Source of the DNA: Alphaproteobacteria bacterium UBA2954
GTDB lineage: Bacteria > Pseudomonadota > Alphaproteobacteria > Puniceispirillales > Puniceispirillaceae
Length of the DNA: 10,435 bases
Assembly (NCBI GenBank): GCA_002348585.1
Contig: DEBO01000102.1
Location: forward strand, 1,010-11,444
Reading direction: 5' to 3'
The position numbers and the translations under genes were made by a program. The notes below the pieces were generated by a model, which was given only the letters and a program-made list of their open reading frames with translations, ran no database searches and was not told where the DNA came from. This document shows, piece by piece, positions 1 through 6,886 of this stretch. Each line of letters begins with the position of its first letter. Position 1 is the stretch's first letter.

Positions 1-495
1 GGTCTTGACCGTATTGAAAAGACCACCAGCACTTCATATGCTGCAGATTTGAAAAGATGGCTGTCGATCATGCAGGCTTACGAAAAAGGGGGGCATGCAT
101 ATCATGCTACCATGCCAACCGACGGGCTGCGGCTGTTTCGTGATGCGGTTCATGAAACAAGGGATATTGGCTTTGACTTGGTCAAACAGGCGCAGATTGA
201 TTTGGGGATCAGAATGCGCGCTCTGACTGAATCTTATGGCTTTGTTTCTGTTGCAGCAGAAGGCTTTAAAGCCCCGTCTGTGATTGTGAATTTCACAGAT
301 GATCCGGATATGAAATCAGGTAAGAAGTTTATTGAAGCTGGCTTGCAAATTGCGGCAGGTGTGCCGTTGGAAATTGGCGAGTCCGCTGATTACATGTCAT
401 TCCGTATTGGATTATTTGGATTGGATAAGTTGATGAATATTGGCCGAACGGTTGACAGCTTTGATACGGCCCTGAAACAGATCACAGCCAAATAG
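1..495 (+). CDS. Class V aminotransferase, alanine-glyoxylate type (C-terminal part)
   Basis: The reading frame is open from base 1, so the gene begins upstream of the window; 164 residues of the C-terminal part are visible. The product would be a cytoplasmic PLP-dependent aminotransferase of fold type I, alanine-glyoxylate/serine-glyoxylate (class V) group, moving an amino group between a small amino acid and a 2-oxoacid. Family-like stretches are 'GGHAYHATMPTDGLR', a small-domain segment ending 'VSVAAEGFKAP', and 'FRIGLFGLDKL' near the end, whose arginine is the expected substrate carboxylate contact. The PLP lysine lies in the missing part. An internal TTG at 49 is not the start, because family-like sequence (GLDRIEKTTSTSYAADL) continues in frame before it. 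It ends 21 bases before the convergent zinc-ribbon gene. The substrate cannot be told from this fragment. Confidence 0.82.
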   Translation, partial: GLDRIEKTTSTSYAADLKRWLSIMQAYEKGGHAYHATMPTDGLRLFRDAVHETRDIGFDLVKQAQIDLGIRMRALTESYGFVSVAAEGFKAPSVIVNFTDDPDMKSGKKFIEAGLQIAAGVPLEIGESADYMSFRIGLFGLDKLMNIGRTVDSFDTALKQITAK

Positions 496-516
496 CCATA
501 GCCATCATCACCTTAA

Positions 517-705
517 TTAGTCTGAGCGTTCAGCCATGCTTTTGGTGGCGCAGAGAGGGCAGGTCCAAGTGCGACGGGTGGGATTATCCTCCTCACGCAT
601 GGTGGGGACAGTCCAGTAATAGCCACATTGCCCACAGCTCATATGCCAGATAATTTCTTTTGATACGCTGATTACAGGTGGAGTAACTGGCGGTTTATCT
701 GTCAT
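517..705 (-). CDS. Small zinc-ribbon protein
   Basis: This 62-residue protein of unknown function has two CxxC knuckles, Cys24/Cys27 (CGQC) and Cys49/Cys52 (CPLC), separated by 21 residues. That is the pattern of a four-cysteine zinc ribbon, as in rubredoxin-like folds and nucleic-acid-binding zinc ribbons. There is no signal peptide or membrane segment, so it should be cytoplasmic. The N-terminus is proline-rich and probably disordered. The ATG overlaps the hisI stop codon as ATGA (702-705), implying co-transcription and translational coupling with hisI. The intact Cys pairs and the overlap argue that it is a real gene. A role in histidine synthesis should not be inferred from position alone. 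Confidence 0.72.
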   Translation of the reverse strand: MTDKPPVTPPVISVSKEIIWHMSCGQCGYYWTVPTMREEDNPTRRTWTCPLCATKSMAERSD

Positions 706-1100
706 TGGGATATGCTCTCGTCTGTCTTTGTGGGGTAGGCGGTTTTTGCCTCACTGATACTGCCATCTTTCTCAAGCCTTCGTGAAAAACAGCTTCGCGT
801 GCCTTCATGACAGGCGGTTCCGGATTGGTCCACCAGCACTAATATCGTATCCGCATCACAATCATAGCGTAGCTCAATCAGCTTCTGGATATGGCCGGAT
901 GTATCGCCTTTGCGCCAGAATGTACCCCGCGAACGTGACCAGTAACAGACTCGTCCTGTGGCTATCGTTTCAGTCAGGCTGTCCTTGTTCATCCAAGCCA
1001 TCATCAAAATTTCACCCGTGTCAAATTGCTGGGCGATGGCGGGGATTAGCCCTTCTTGTGTGAACTGCAATGTTTCAAGCAATGGAATGGTGTTATTCAT
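702..1100 (-). CDS. hisI: Phosphoribosyl-AMP cyclohydrolase HisI
   Basis: This is the cytoplasmic enzyme of the third step of histidine biosynthesis, opening the purine ring of phosphoribosyl-AMP to give ProFAR. The 132-residue length fits single-domain HisI; no HisE pyrophosphohydrolase domain is fused. Signature segments are 'MMAWMNKDSL' (33-42), 'GRVCYWSRSRGTFWRKGD' (49-66) and 'RYDCDADT' (78-85). Asp80, Asp82 and Asp84 make the metal-binding DxDxD pattern. Cys81, Cys97 and Cys104 have the 16- and 7-residue spacing of the family's zinc ligands, the last two within 'CHEGTRSCF'. The start ATG (1098-1100) is preceded by AGAGG about seven bases upstream on the minus strand. The downstream zinc-ribbon gene overlaps its stop. 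Other his genes are not in the window. Confidence 0.96.
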   Translation of the reverse strand: MNNTIPLLETLQFTQEGLIPAIAQQFDTGEILMMAWMNKDSLTETIATGRVCYWSRSRGTFWRKGDTSGHIQKLIELRYDCDADTILVLVDQSGTACHEGTRSCFSRRLEKDGSISEAKTAYPTKTDESISQ

Positions 1101-1293
1101 GTGAGGACCTCTGTTTCTATATTAGCGTTAGCTTGCCATCCTCTTGGTTTGACTTTTGATAACAGGTAGCTAAGAGAGGGTAAAATTGTTTCAATAGTTT
1201 ATTTGCGCGCTTCGGCTTTTCAAGACAATCCTGATGGGTCTGATGCGAATAAAAGTGGCACATAAATATAGCGGAAAGCATGGTTCAGTGAAA

Positions 1294-1338
1294 TGTACTA
1301 TTCAACGTATGCTTTTAAAAATGAGTTCTGATAGTACA
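1294..1338. repeat. Inverted repeat TGTACTAT/ATAGTACA
   Basis: Perfect 8-base arms (1294-1301 and 1331-1338) are separated by 29 bases, in the 276-base gap between the large TPR gene (ending at 1377) and hisI (starting at 1100). A further TGTACA palindrome lies at 1365-1370. On the minus strand the repeat could form a weak hairpin after the TPR gene, but no T-run follows, so it is not a convincing intrinsic terminator; a regulator site is equally possible. I see no gene in this gap and no clear promoter for hisI. Confidence 0.3.
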
Positions 1339-1376
1339 CCTTCGTTAAACTAAAATAGAGCAAGTGTACATATTTT

Positions 1377-3503
1377 CTAAGATAAAAAATGTTGCCACGC
1401 TTCCAAAACGCCCTTTGGTGAAAGATGATAGTCATCAATATGCCAAACAGAATTGGACCAACCATCACCGCGATTAGTCATTTTATGGACATCCAAAAAT
1501 TTCAATCTCCTTTTATCTAGAGTCATTTTGAGATGGTCATTAAACTCAGTCGTTAGCTTAATCAGTGTTTCTATTTCAACGTTATTATAGTTTATGCTTT
1601 GCAAATTGGGGCATGGCACCCCTTGGAATATTAAATCGTGGTTATATTCAGAATTTAATCTGAGTACGTACTGTAAATAGTTCTCTATTGTTGTCGCGGC
1701 TATTTCTCGTATATCTCTATTTTTGTTTTTTTTCAGATGTTTCAGGATGCCATCATTTAATCTGCAATCTATTTCTCCTATTGTTAACAACACTGTACTT
1801 TTTTGCGGTAAAGACGAGAAAATCATCTCGAACTTTTTTTTATATTCATTCTCAAAAGAGTTTCCTAAGTCCCATTGTTTTACTCCTTTTATCAAGAGGG
1901 CTTTGCACAAATACCTTGAGCCTGAAAGTTTAAATGTTAAAGCGTGATTTGCTAGGCTGTGGCTCTCACCTATAACGAAAATGTTGTCATTCGTATTGTC
2001 GTCGTTAACTTGTGTATTATTGCATTCGTGCCAATTAATTAGCCTAGATAAATAATCTTGATAAATCTGCTCACTTTTAAAACGAGGTGACGTTTTATTA
2101 AGTATTCCAGAGGATTTACAAATCAATTCTTTGCTTTCGCTGAAATTACTCTCTGTGTATCGGTGGATTGCTAAATTGATTGTTGCTCTTAACCCATTAT
2201 CATTGGGGTCGATTTGCCTGACTTGATTTAGAATTTTTATCTCGTCTTTTTTGGAATTTTTATAATCTAGGGTAATAGCTAGATTCCAAAGACTTTCAGC
2301 ATAATTTGAATTTAGCAATAATGCTTTTTTGAAACTTGTTTCTGCTTTCTCTAATTTTCCCTGCTTATGAGAGGTTATCCCCAAATTGTTGTAAGCTTTG
2401 CTATTGTTTGGATCGAGGGATATGGCCTTTTGGTAGTTTTTTTCTGCTTCGCCGAGCATGCCAAGTTCGTAAAAAACTACACCTAAATTAAAATGGACAT
2501 CTGAAGATTTAGGGTCTAACTTGCTTGCATGCAAAAGCGTATCTTTTGCCTCATCTAATCTGGATAAATCCTTCAATGTGGCCCCAAGGTTGCTGTAGGG
2601 CGCAGCGTATTCTGGTTGAATTTTTACAGCAGTTTTAAAATTTTCTTCTGCTTCTTTGAGTCTACCTGTTTTGCGGAATAAGCTTCCTAAATTGTTATAA
2701 GCCTCAGCAAATTTTGGATTTAAGGCTATAGCCTTTTTGTAGCTTTTTTCAGCCTTATCTAGTCTCAAAGTGGTTTTGAATATCATTCCTAAATTGTTAT
2801 AAACATTTGCGTCTTGATCATAAATGGATATCGCTTTTCTATAGCTTTTCTCAGCGTCATTTAGCCTCCCCAATTTGTGTAGAGTAAGGCCTAAATAAAA
2901 ATGTGCTTGGTGGTCTAAGGGTGAGAGAGCAACAACCTTTGTGTTGACTTTCACTGCTTCAGAGTTCTTTCCCATTTCAAATAATGTTGAGCCAAGAATT
3001 TTCCAAGAAAAAACATTACATGGAAATTTGATTACTAATGCTCTTGAGAGTTTTTCTGCGTCTTCAAATCTTTTTGCTTGAAAATATTTTAATAATTGTT
3101 CTGTGAACTTCGGTGGTGGTTCCAATATTTGGGTATTTTTTGTGAGTTGCATGGAAATGTTTTTTGATTTTGGATGAAGATCTTCCTTGCTTAAACCATG
3201 TTTTTCTGCGGCTTCTAAAGCTGCCTCTAATTTTTCCGTTGCATTGAGATTTTTGAGAATGATTATGTAATTGAGCCAAAATTGTCTGGATTTTGGATTA
3301 GCGTCGAGCGCCATTTTGAAAAAGTGCAAAGCCTCTTTCAGTTTATTATCTGAACTTGCTAATAACCCCATATTATGGTTTGCATCGGGGTTCATTGGCT
3401 GAGTTTCTAAAAGAGTAAGGTATATATTCTTGGCCTCTTGAGCGTTTCCATCTTCATGCGCTGTGGTGGCCTTTGATAACATTTGCTGTATTGTGGAACT
3501 CAT
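1377..3503 (-). CDS. TPR protein with C-terminal SGNH-hydrolase-like domain
   Basis: This 708-residue protein begins with a long TPR solenoid. Two or three degenerate repeats lie at about 4-72 and 133-163, then eight consecutive 34-residue units from 164 to 435 with the usual pattern (for example 'AYNNLGSLFRKTGRLKEAEENF'-type helices ending 'ALNP'). A linker of about 70 residues leads to an SGNH-like domain from about 507 to the end: 'IGESHS' with candidate nucleophile Ser514, 'TIGEIDCR' (574-581) in the middle, and 'HIDDYHLSP' (688-696) giving a candidate Asp690/Asp691-His693 pair. There is no signal peptide, so it should be cytoplasmic. TPR arrays bind proteins; SGNH domains are usually esterases or acyltransferases acting on glycans or lipids, so a role in modifying a surface or protein-linked glycan is plausible but inferred. 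The gene is markedly AT-rich against its neighbours (27% and 37% GC in two sampled 60-base lines, 50% and 62% in two from flanking genes) and stands alone. The start at ATG 3501-3503 has no strong ribosome-binding site. Confidence 0.85.
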   Translation of the reverse strand: MSSTIQQMLSKATTAHEDGNAQEAKNIYLTLLETQPMNPDANHNMGLLASSDNKLKEALHFFKMALDANPKSRQFWLNYIIILKNLNATEKLEAALEAAEKHGLSKEDLHPKSKNISMQLTKNTQILEPPPKFTEQLLKYFQAKRFEDAEKLSRALVIKFPCNVFSWKILGSTLFEMGKNSEAVKVNTKVVALSPLDHQAHFYLGLTLHKLGRLNDAEKSYRKAISIYDQDANVYNNLGMIFKTTLRLDKAEKSYKKAIALNPKFAEAYNNLGSLFRKTGRLKEAEENFKTAVKIQPEYAAPYSNLGATLKDLSRLDEAKDTLLHASKLDPKSSDVHFNLGVVFYELGMLGEAEKNYQKAISLDPNNSKAYNNLGITSHKQGKLEKAETSFKKALLLNSNYAESLWNLAITLDYKNSKKDEIKILNQVRQIDPNDNGLRATINLAIHRYTESNFSESKELICKSSGILNKTSPRFKSEQIYQDYLSRLINWHECNNTQVNDDNTNDNIFVIGESHSLANHALTFKLSGSRYLCKALLIKGVKQWDLGNSFENEYKKKFEMIFSSLPQKSTVLLTIGEIDCRLNDGILKHLKKNKNRDIREIAATTIENYLQYVLRLNSEYNHDLIFQGVPCPNLQSINYNNVEIETLIKLTTEFNDHLKMTLDKRRLKFLDVHKMTNRGDGWSNSVWHIDDYHLSPKGVLEAWQHFLS

Positions 3504-3685
3504 GGAAATACCATCTAGATTAGAAATGCATGATAACTTTGGCTTTTGATTTTAGTTGTTCAATATCGATGTCTTCGGTTGCTTTGACAGACTGGCATGG
3601 GTGAGTTCAATTCTATTTAAAAATTAATCAATACGAATTTAACAGGTTGGTTCTCATCCCATGTGACAATTTGTTGATTCTGTTT

Positions 3686-3709
3686 GGGAGGAGTTATATG
3701 CCAATCTAA
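3686..3709 (+). other. Strong Shine-Dalgarno plus three-codon ORF
   Basis: GGGAGGAG (3686-3693) is an almost ideal Shine-Dalgarno sequence. It sits four bases before an ATG (3698-3700) whose frame reads Met-Pro-Ile-stop (TAA 3707-3709). No other gap in the window has so good a ribosome site without a gene. It could be a minimal leader ORF of the downstream carnitine operon, or the stump of a gene whose body was lost; the in-frame codons after the stop do not resemble a known protein. The sequence alone does not decide. Confidence 0.35.
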
Positions 3710-3762
3710 TCATCCGCAGGTCTATATTTTTATGAACTACAAAAAAATTTCTGAATTACTGA

Positions 3763-3798
3763 AGCCTGTATTTGTCAACAGGCTCCAAGTTTGACAAA
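3763..3798 (+). promoter_or_regulatory. Two overlapping, mutually exclusive inverted repeats
   Basis: The first repeat pairs AGCCTGT (3763-3769) with ACAGGCT (3778-3784) around an 8-base loop. The second pairs TTTGTCAA (3771-3778) with TTGACAAA (3791-3798) around 12 bases. Both are perfect and share bases, so in RNA only one can form at a time. In DNA the second would suit a dimeric repressor or activator controlling the carnitine operon about 100 bases downstream. No T-run follows either arm, so a simple terminator is not shown. Confidence 0.35.
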
Positions 3799-3897
3799 AA
3801 TCTCTAGCAAAATTTTAAGGCAGATTTTATTCTTCCTAGATTATAAAGCATTTTGACTTGAGATATTTGTGTGGTCGCTTTAAAGGATGCAAAATTT

Positions 3898-4809
3898 ATG
3901 CCGCTGGCGATGCGTAAAAAGGTTTTTATAACAGCTGCGCTGACTGGTTCAGGAAACACACAGTGTAAAAGCTCAAATGTTCCGCGTAGCCCTCAGCAGA
4001 TTGCAGAGGCGGCGATTGCAGCAGCAAAGGCAGGAGCGGCTATTGTGCACTGCCATGTGCGCGATCCGAAAACCGGCGAGCCAGCCCGTGGATTGACCCT
4101 TTATCGGGAGGTTACAGAGCTCATCCGCGCAGCTGATGTGGATCTTGTGCTGAACCTGACCGCTGGGATGGGTGGGGATCTGGTCACTGGCCCGCCTGAT
4201 GCGCCGTTGCCGCTGAAAAAGGCGGAAACAGATATGGCTTCAGCAATAGACAGGGTGGCCCATATCGCGGCCTGCCGGCCAGAAATTTGCACTCTTGATT
4301 GCGGTACCATGAACTTTGCCGAAGCAGATTATGTAATGACCAATACGCCGGGTATGTTGCGCGAAATGGCGGGGTTGATGCGTGATATCGGCGTTCGGCC
4401 TGAAATTGAAGCGTTTGATACTGGTCATCTGTGGCTTGCTAAACAATTGGCATTAGAGGGGCTTATTGGTGATCCGGTTATGGTTCAGTTGTGTATGGGC
4501 ATTCCCTGGGGTGCACCAGATGACCTAAACACATTTATGGCGATGGTCAATAATGTGCCGGACAGCTGGGTATTTTCTGCCTTTTCTATTGGACGTCACC
4601 AGATGCCTTATGTGGCGGCAGCGGTTCTGTCAGGTGGTAACGTCCGGGTAGGACTGGAAGATAATCTGTATCTAGAGCGCGGCGTTCTGGCAACAAATGA
4701 TCAGCTTGTCGCTAAGGCTGCCAGAATCATTGACTCCATGGGAGTGGGTTTGATGACCCCTGGAGAGGTTCGGGCCGAATTACAACTTGAAAAGCGTATG
4801 CCTGCATGA
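3898..4809 (+). CDS. cdhC: BKACE-family 3-dehydrocarnitine cleavage enzyme
   Basis: This cytoplasmic zinc enzyme of the beta-keto acid cleavage (BKACE, formerly DUF849) family is about 303 residues. Next to a carnitine dehydrogenase/thioesterase its likely reaction is 3-dehydrocarnitine plus acetyl-CoA to betainyl-CoA plus acetoacetate. Family features are 'KVFITAALTGSGN' near the N-terminus, 'VHCHVRDP' with zinc ligands His51 and His53, 'LDCGTMNF', 'RPEIEAFDTGH', 'CMGIPWGAP', and 'VGLEDN' with Glu254 as the expected third metal ligand. I chose ATG 3898 because AAAGGA (3882-3887) lies ten bases upstream and family proteins begin close to this point; an in-frame GTG at 3871 would add nine residues and ATG 3910 would remove four. 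Its stop overlaps the next start as ATGA (4806-4809). The alternative family activity, on 3-keto-5-aminohexanoate in lysine fermentation, is unlikely in this context. Confidence 0.88.
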   Translation: MPLAMRKKVFITAALTGSGNTQCKSSNVPRSPQQIAEAAIAAAKAGAAIVHCHVRDPKTGEPARGLTLYREVTELIRAADVDLVLNLTAGMGGDLVTGPPDAPLPLKKAETDMASAIDRVAHIAACRPEICTLDCGTMNFAEADYVMTNTPGMLREMAGLMRDIGVRPEIEAFDTGHLWLAKQLALEGLIGDPVMVQLCMGIPWGAPDDLNTFMAMVNNVPDSWVFSAFSIGRHQMPYVAAAVLSGGNVRVGLEDNLYLERGVLATNDQLVAKAARIIDSMGVGLMTPGEVRAELQLEKRMPA

Positions 4810-6284
4810 CCAACAGAAAAGAACAGATAACAGACAGAACACGGATAGCTGCTATCATTGGAGGCGGTGTTATTGGTGGTGGCTGGGCTGCCCGTTTCCT
4901 TCTCAATGGATGGAAAGTGCAAATATTTGACTCTGACTCGGATGCCGCCCCTAAAATTGTAGATGTTCTCGAAAATGCCCGAGCCAGCCTTCCCCTCCTG
5001 GCCGATACGGCCTTACCAGAAGAGGGCCAGCTTTTCTTTTGTGAAACACTGGAACAGGCGGCTTCAGGTGCCCACTGGATACAGGAATCAGTTCCTGAAA
5101 GGCTGCTAGTAAAAAAAAGGGTCTTTGCTGCGCTTCAGAATGCTGCAGACCATAATGCCATTATTGCCTCATCTACATCTGGCTTTACTCCAACCCAACT
5201 GCGCGAGGGGGCCGCCAATCCGGATCAGATCATTGTTGCTCATCCCTATAACCCCGTATATCTGCTGCCCGTGGTTGAGCTCGTCGGCGGAGCATATAAC
5301 TCTTACATTCAAAGGGCAGCAACCTTGCTGCCTGCACTTGGAATGAAGCCAGTTATTATTAGAGCTGAAATTGATGCCCATATCGGCGATCGCCTGCTGG
5401 AAGCAGTCTGGCGCGAAGCGTTATGGTTGGTAAGGGACGGCATCGCGACCATACAAGATATTGACCAGATTATCACTCACGGTTTTGGTTTGCGCTGGGC
5501 TCAGATGGGACTGTTTGAAACCTATCGTATGGCAGGGGGTGAAGCTGGGATGCGTCATTTTTTGGCGCAGTTTGGCCCTGCCCTGGCCTGGCCCTGGACA
5601 AAGCTCATGGATGTGCCTGATCTGGATGACGCACTGATAGACAAAATAGTCAGCCAGTCAGATGAGCAGTCTGGTCATCTGTCTATCCAACAGCTGGAAC
5701 GGATCCGTGATCGTAATCTAGTTGGGTTTCTGCAGGTGCTAAAAAACCATCACTGGGCTGCCGGACAGGCCTTAAAGGACTGGGATAATCAACGCCCTTA
5801 CAAGGCAGGTAATGTCGCCTCTCAAGCACCCTTTTGTAAGCATATAGCCAGGGTACTGCCTTCCTGGATTGACTATAACGGACATATGACAGAATTCCGT
5901 TACCTGCAGGTTATGAGTGAGGCGTCTGATATATTGCTAGCAACGGTGGGGCTGGATGAGGCCTATGTCGAGACTGGCTATAGCGTTTACACGGTTGAGA
6001 CCCATATCCGGCATCTGGCTGAAGCCACACTGGGTGAGCAGATTGCCGTTTCAACGCAAATTATAAGCGCAGATGAAAAACGTGTCCACCTTTGGCATGC
6101 CTGTGTTACGGATAAGGGTAAGAAAGTCGCGACAGGTGAGCAGATGTGGCTCCATGTCGATATGAAGGCAGGCTGCACAACTCCCTTTAAACCACCGCTG
6201 AAAGAAAATATTGCCTCCCTTGCTGCCGCCCATGCCCATCTGCCTCTGCCGGTTGGGGCTGGCCGTTCTATTGGGGGAAGGTAG
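4806..6284 (+). CDS. lcdH: L-carnitine dehydrogenase / betainyl-CoA thioesterase fusion
   Basis: This 492-residue cytoplasmic bifunctional enzyme has an N-terminal half of about 320 residues belonging to the 3-hydroxyacyl-CoA dehydrogenase fold: a Rossmann loop at Gly19-Gly26 (GGGVIGGG), Asp42 ending strand two (NAD rather than NADP), 'SSTSG' (122-126), and 'AHPYNP' with candidate catalytic His146 paired to Glu158. It would oxidise L-carnitine to 3-dehydrocarnitine. The C-terminal part from about 345 is a hot-dog thioesterase with the 'DYNGHM' active-site motif (Asp356-Met361), which would hydrolyse betainyl-CoA to glycine betaine and CoA. Such fusions are known in alphaproteobacteria; in Pseudomonas the halves are separate cdhA and cdhB. 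A four-base overlap with cdhC and the lack of a clear ribosome site suggest translational coupling. Glycine betaine could serve as osmolyte or as carbon and nitrogen source; genes for its further breakdown, carnitine import or regulation are not seen here. Confidence 0.9.
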   Translation: MTNRKEQITDRTRIAAIIGGGVIGGGWAARFLLNGWKVQIFDSDSDAAPKIVDVLENARASLPLLADTALPEEGQLFFCETLEQAASGAHWIQESVPERLLVKKRVFAALQNAADHNAIIASSTSGFTPTQLREGAANPDQIIVAHPYNPVYLLPVVELVGGAYNSYIQRAATLLPALGMKPVIIRAEIDAHIGDRLLEAVWREALWLVRDGIATIQDIDQIITHGFGLRWAQMGLFETYRMAGGEAGMRHFLAQFGPALAWPWTKLMDVPDLDDALIDKIVSQSDEQSGHLSIQQLERIRDRNLVGFLQVLKNHHWAAGQALKDWDNQRPYKAGNVASQAPFCKHIARVLPSWIDYNGHMTEFRYLQVMSEASDILLATVGLDEAYVETGYSVYTVETHIRHLAEATLGEQIAVSTQIISADEKRVHLWHACVTDKGKKVATGEQMWLHVDMKAGCTTPFKPPLKENIASLAAAHAHLPLPVGAGRSIGGR

Positions 6285-6297
6285 AGGGGAATCTACC
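6280..6297. repeat. Small hairpin containing both convergent stop codons
   Basis: GGTAGA (6280-6285) and TCTACC (6292-6297) form a perfect 6-base stem with a GGGGAA loop. The TAG stop of the carnitine fusion gene lies in the left arm and the TAG stop of the minus-strand methyltransferase in the right arm, with eight bases between the stops. No T-run follows on either strand, so this is at most a weak bidirectional transcript end. Confidence 0.3.
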
Positions 6298-6886
6298 AAT
6301 GCCTCTGTGCAGCAAACTGGCAGATGATCGCTGGCGGGCGATCAGGATATATATCCCGTCGCTGGCCGAAAAACTGATGTCTCAACGTAAATTTTTCGGG
6401 AAGGGCAGAGGCCAGCTCTCCCTCACACAACAGAAAATCAGGGTTTGACGGCCGGCTAAAGATTTCATTGCCCTTGCCGAAGGTCTCATAGAGCAGCAGT
6501 CCGCCTGTACGTACTAGAGCGAAGATCTGTCCCAGCACCGGGCGGTGTAGATAGTTTGTGACTAGCACAAGGTCAAATAGCCTATCATCCAACGCTTCTT
6601 CAAGCACGAGACCTTTTCGTTCCAGATCAAGACAGACAGCCGTTATTTCTTTGCACCCTTCAAGGCCGGCGGTCAGCTTTTCCAAAATCTGGCGGTTTGA
6701 ATCCACGGCGGTTATCTTGAAGCTTGCTTCATACCCTCTTTTGCAAACGGCGGTAATATGCCTGCCTTTCCCACAAGCCAGATCAACCAGCTCAACAGGT
6801 TCTTTGGACACATTCTCTTGCCGAGCCGCCAACCAGCTGTCAATTTGTTCTAGAATAAAGGGTGAGGGAGGGGTGGGATCAGTCAT
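6293..6886 (-). CDS. Class I SAM-dependent methyltransferase
   Basis: This small cytoplasmic methyltransferase has 197 residues. The N-terminus 'PSPFILEQIDSW' is followed by motif I 'VDLACGKGRH' (34-43), the acidic strand-two end 'AVDSN' with Asp62 for the ribose hydroxyls of SAM, and 'FDLVLVTNYLHRP', which matches the position of motif IV. 'LVRTGGLLLYETF' is the post-motif strand typical of this fold. It resembles the TehB-like group of small methyltransferases common in alphaproteobacteria; the substrate is unknown. Its ATG overlaps the stop of the tungstate-binding protein gene as ATGA (6883-6886), so the two are probably translated from one message. It runs head-on into the carnitine operon. 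A link to metal or oxyanion handling is suggested only by this coupling. Confidence 0.85.
   Translation of the reverse strand: MTDPTPPSPFILEQIDSWLAARQENVSKEPVELVDLACGKGRHITAVCKRGYEASFKITAVDSNRQILEKLTAGLEGCKEITAVCLDLERKGLVLEEALDDRLFDLVLVTNYLHRPVLGQIFALVRTGGLLLYETFGKGNEIFSRPSNPDFLLCEGELASALPEKFTLRHQFFGQRRDIYPDRPPAIICQFAAQRHW

Larger units (their letters stand above)
3504..3897. other. AT-rich intergenic region between divergent genes
   Basis: This gap of almost 400 bases separates the divergent TPR gene and carnitine operon and must hold both promoters. No reading frame here resembles a protein. A TTGACA hexamer occurs at 3791-3796 in plus orientation but has no good -10 at 16-18 bases; TATAAA at 3842-3847 has no matching -35. 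It contains the strong ribosome-binding site with tiny ORF at 3686-3709 and the overlapping inverted repeats at 3763-3798, listed separately. The low GC matches the adjoining TPR gene rather than the carnitine genes. Confidence 0.6.

Noticed and set aside
782..1063. Plus-strand open frame of 93 codons antisense to hisI
   Set aside because: It lies wholly within hisI, whose protein has all family motifs; the antisense translation has no recognisable domain.
1294..1338. Intrinsic terminator for the TPR gene
   Set aside because: The stem is AT-rich with a 29-base loop and has no following T-run on the minus strand.
1688..1947. Two overlapping plus-strand frames rich in Phe and Leu opposite the TPR gene
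   Set aside because: They arise from Lys/Asn/Glu-rich AT-biased codons of the TPR-SGNH gene read on the other strand; not credible membrane proteins.
3898..4809. Assignment as 3-keto-5-aminohexanoate cleavage enzyme of lysine fermentation
   Set aside because: Same family, but the overlapping carnitine dehydrogenase/thioesterase and absence of lysine-fermentation genes favour dehydrocarnitine.
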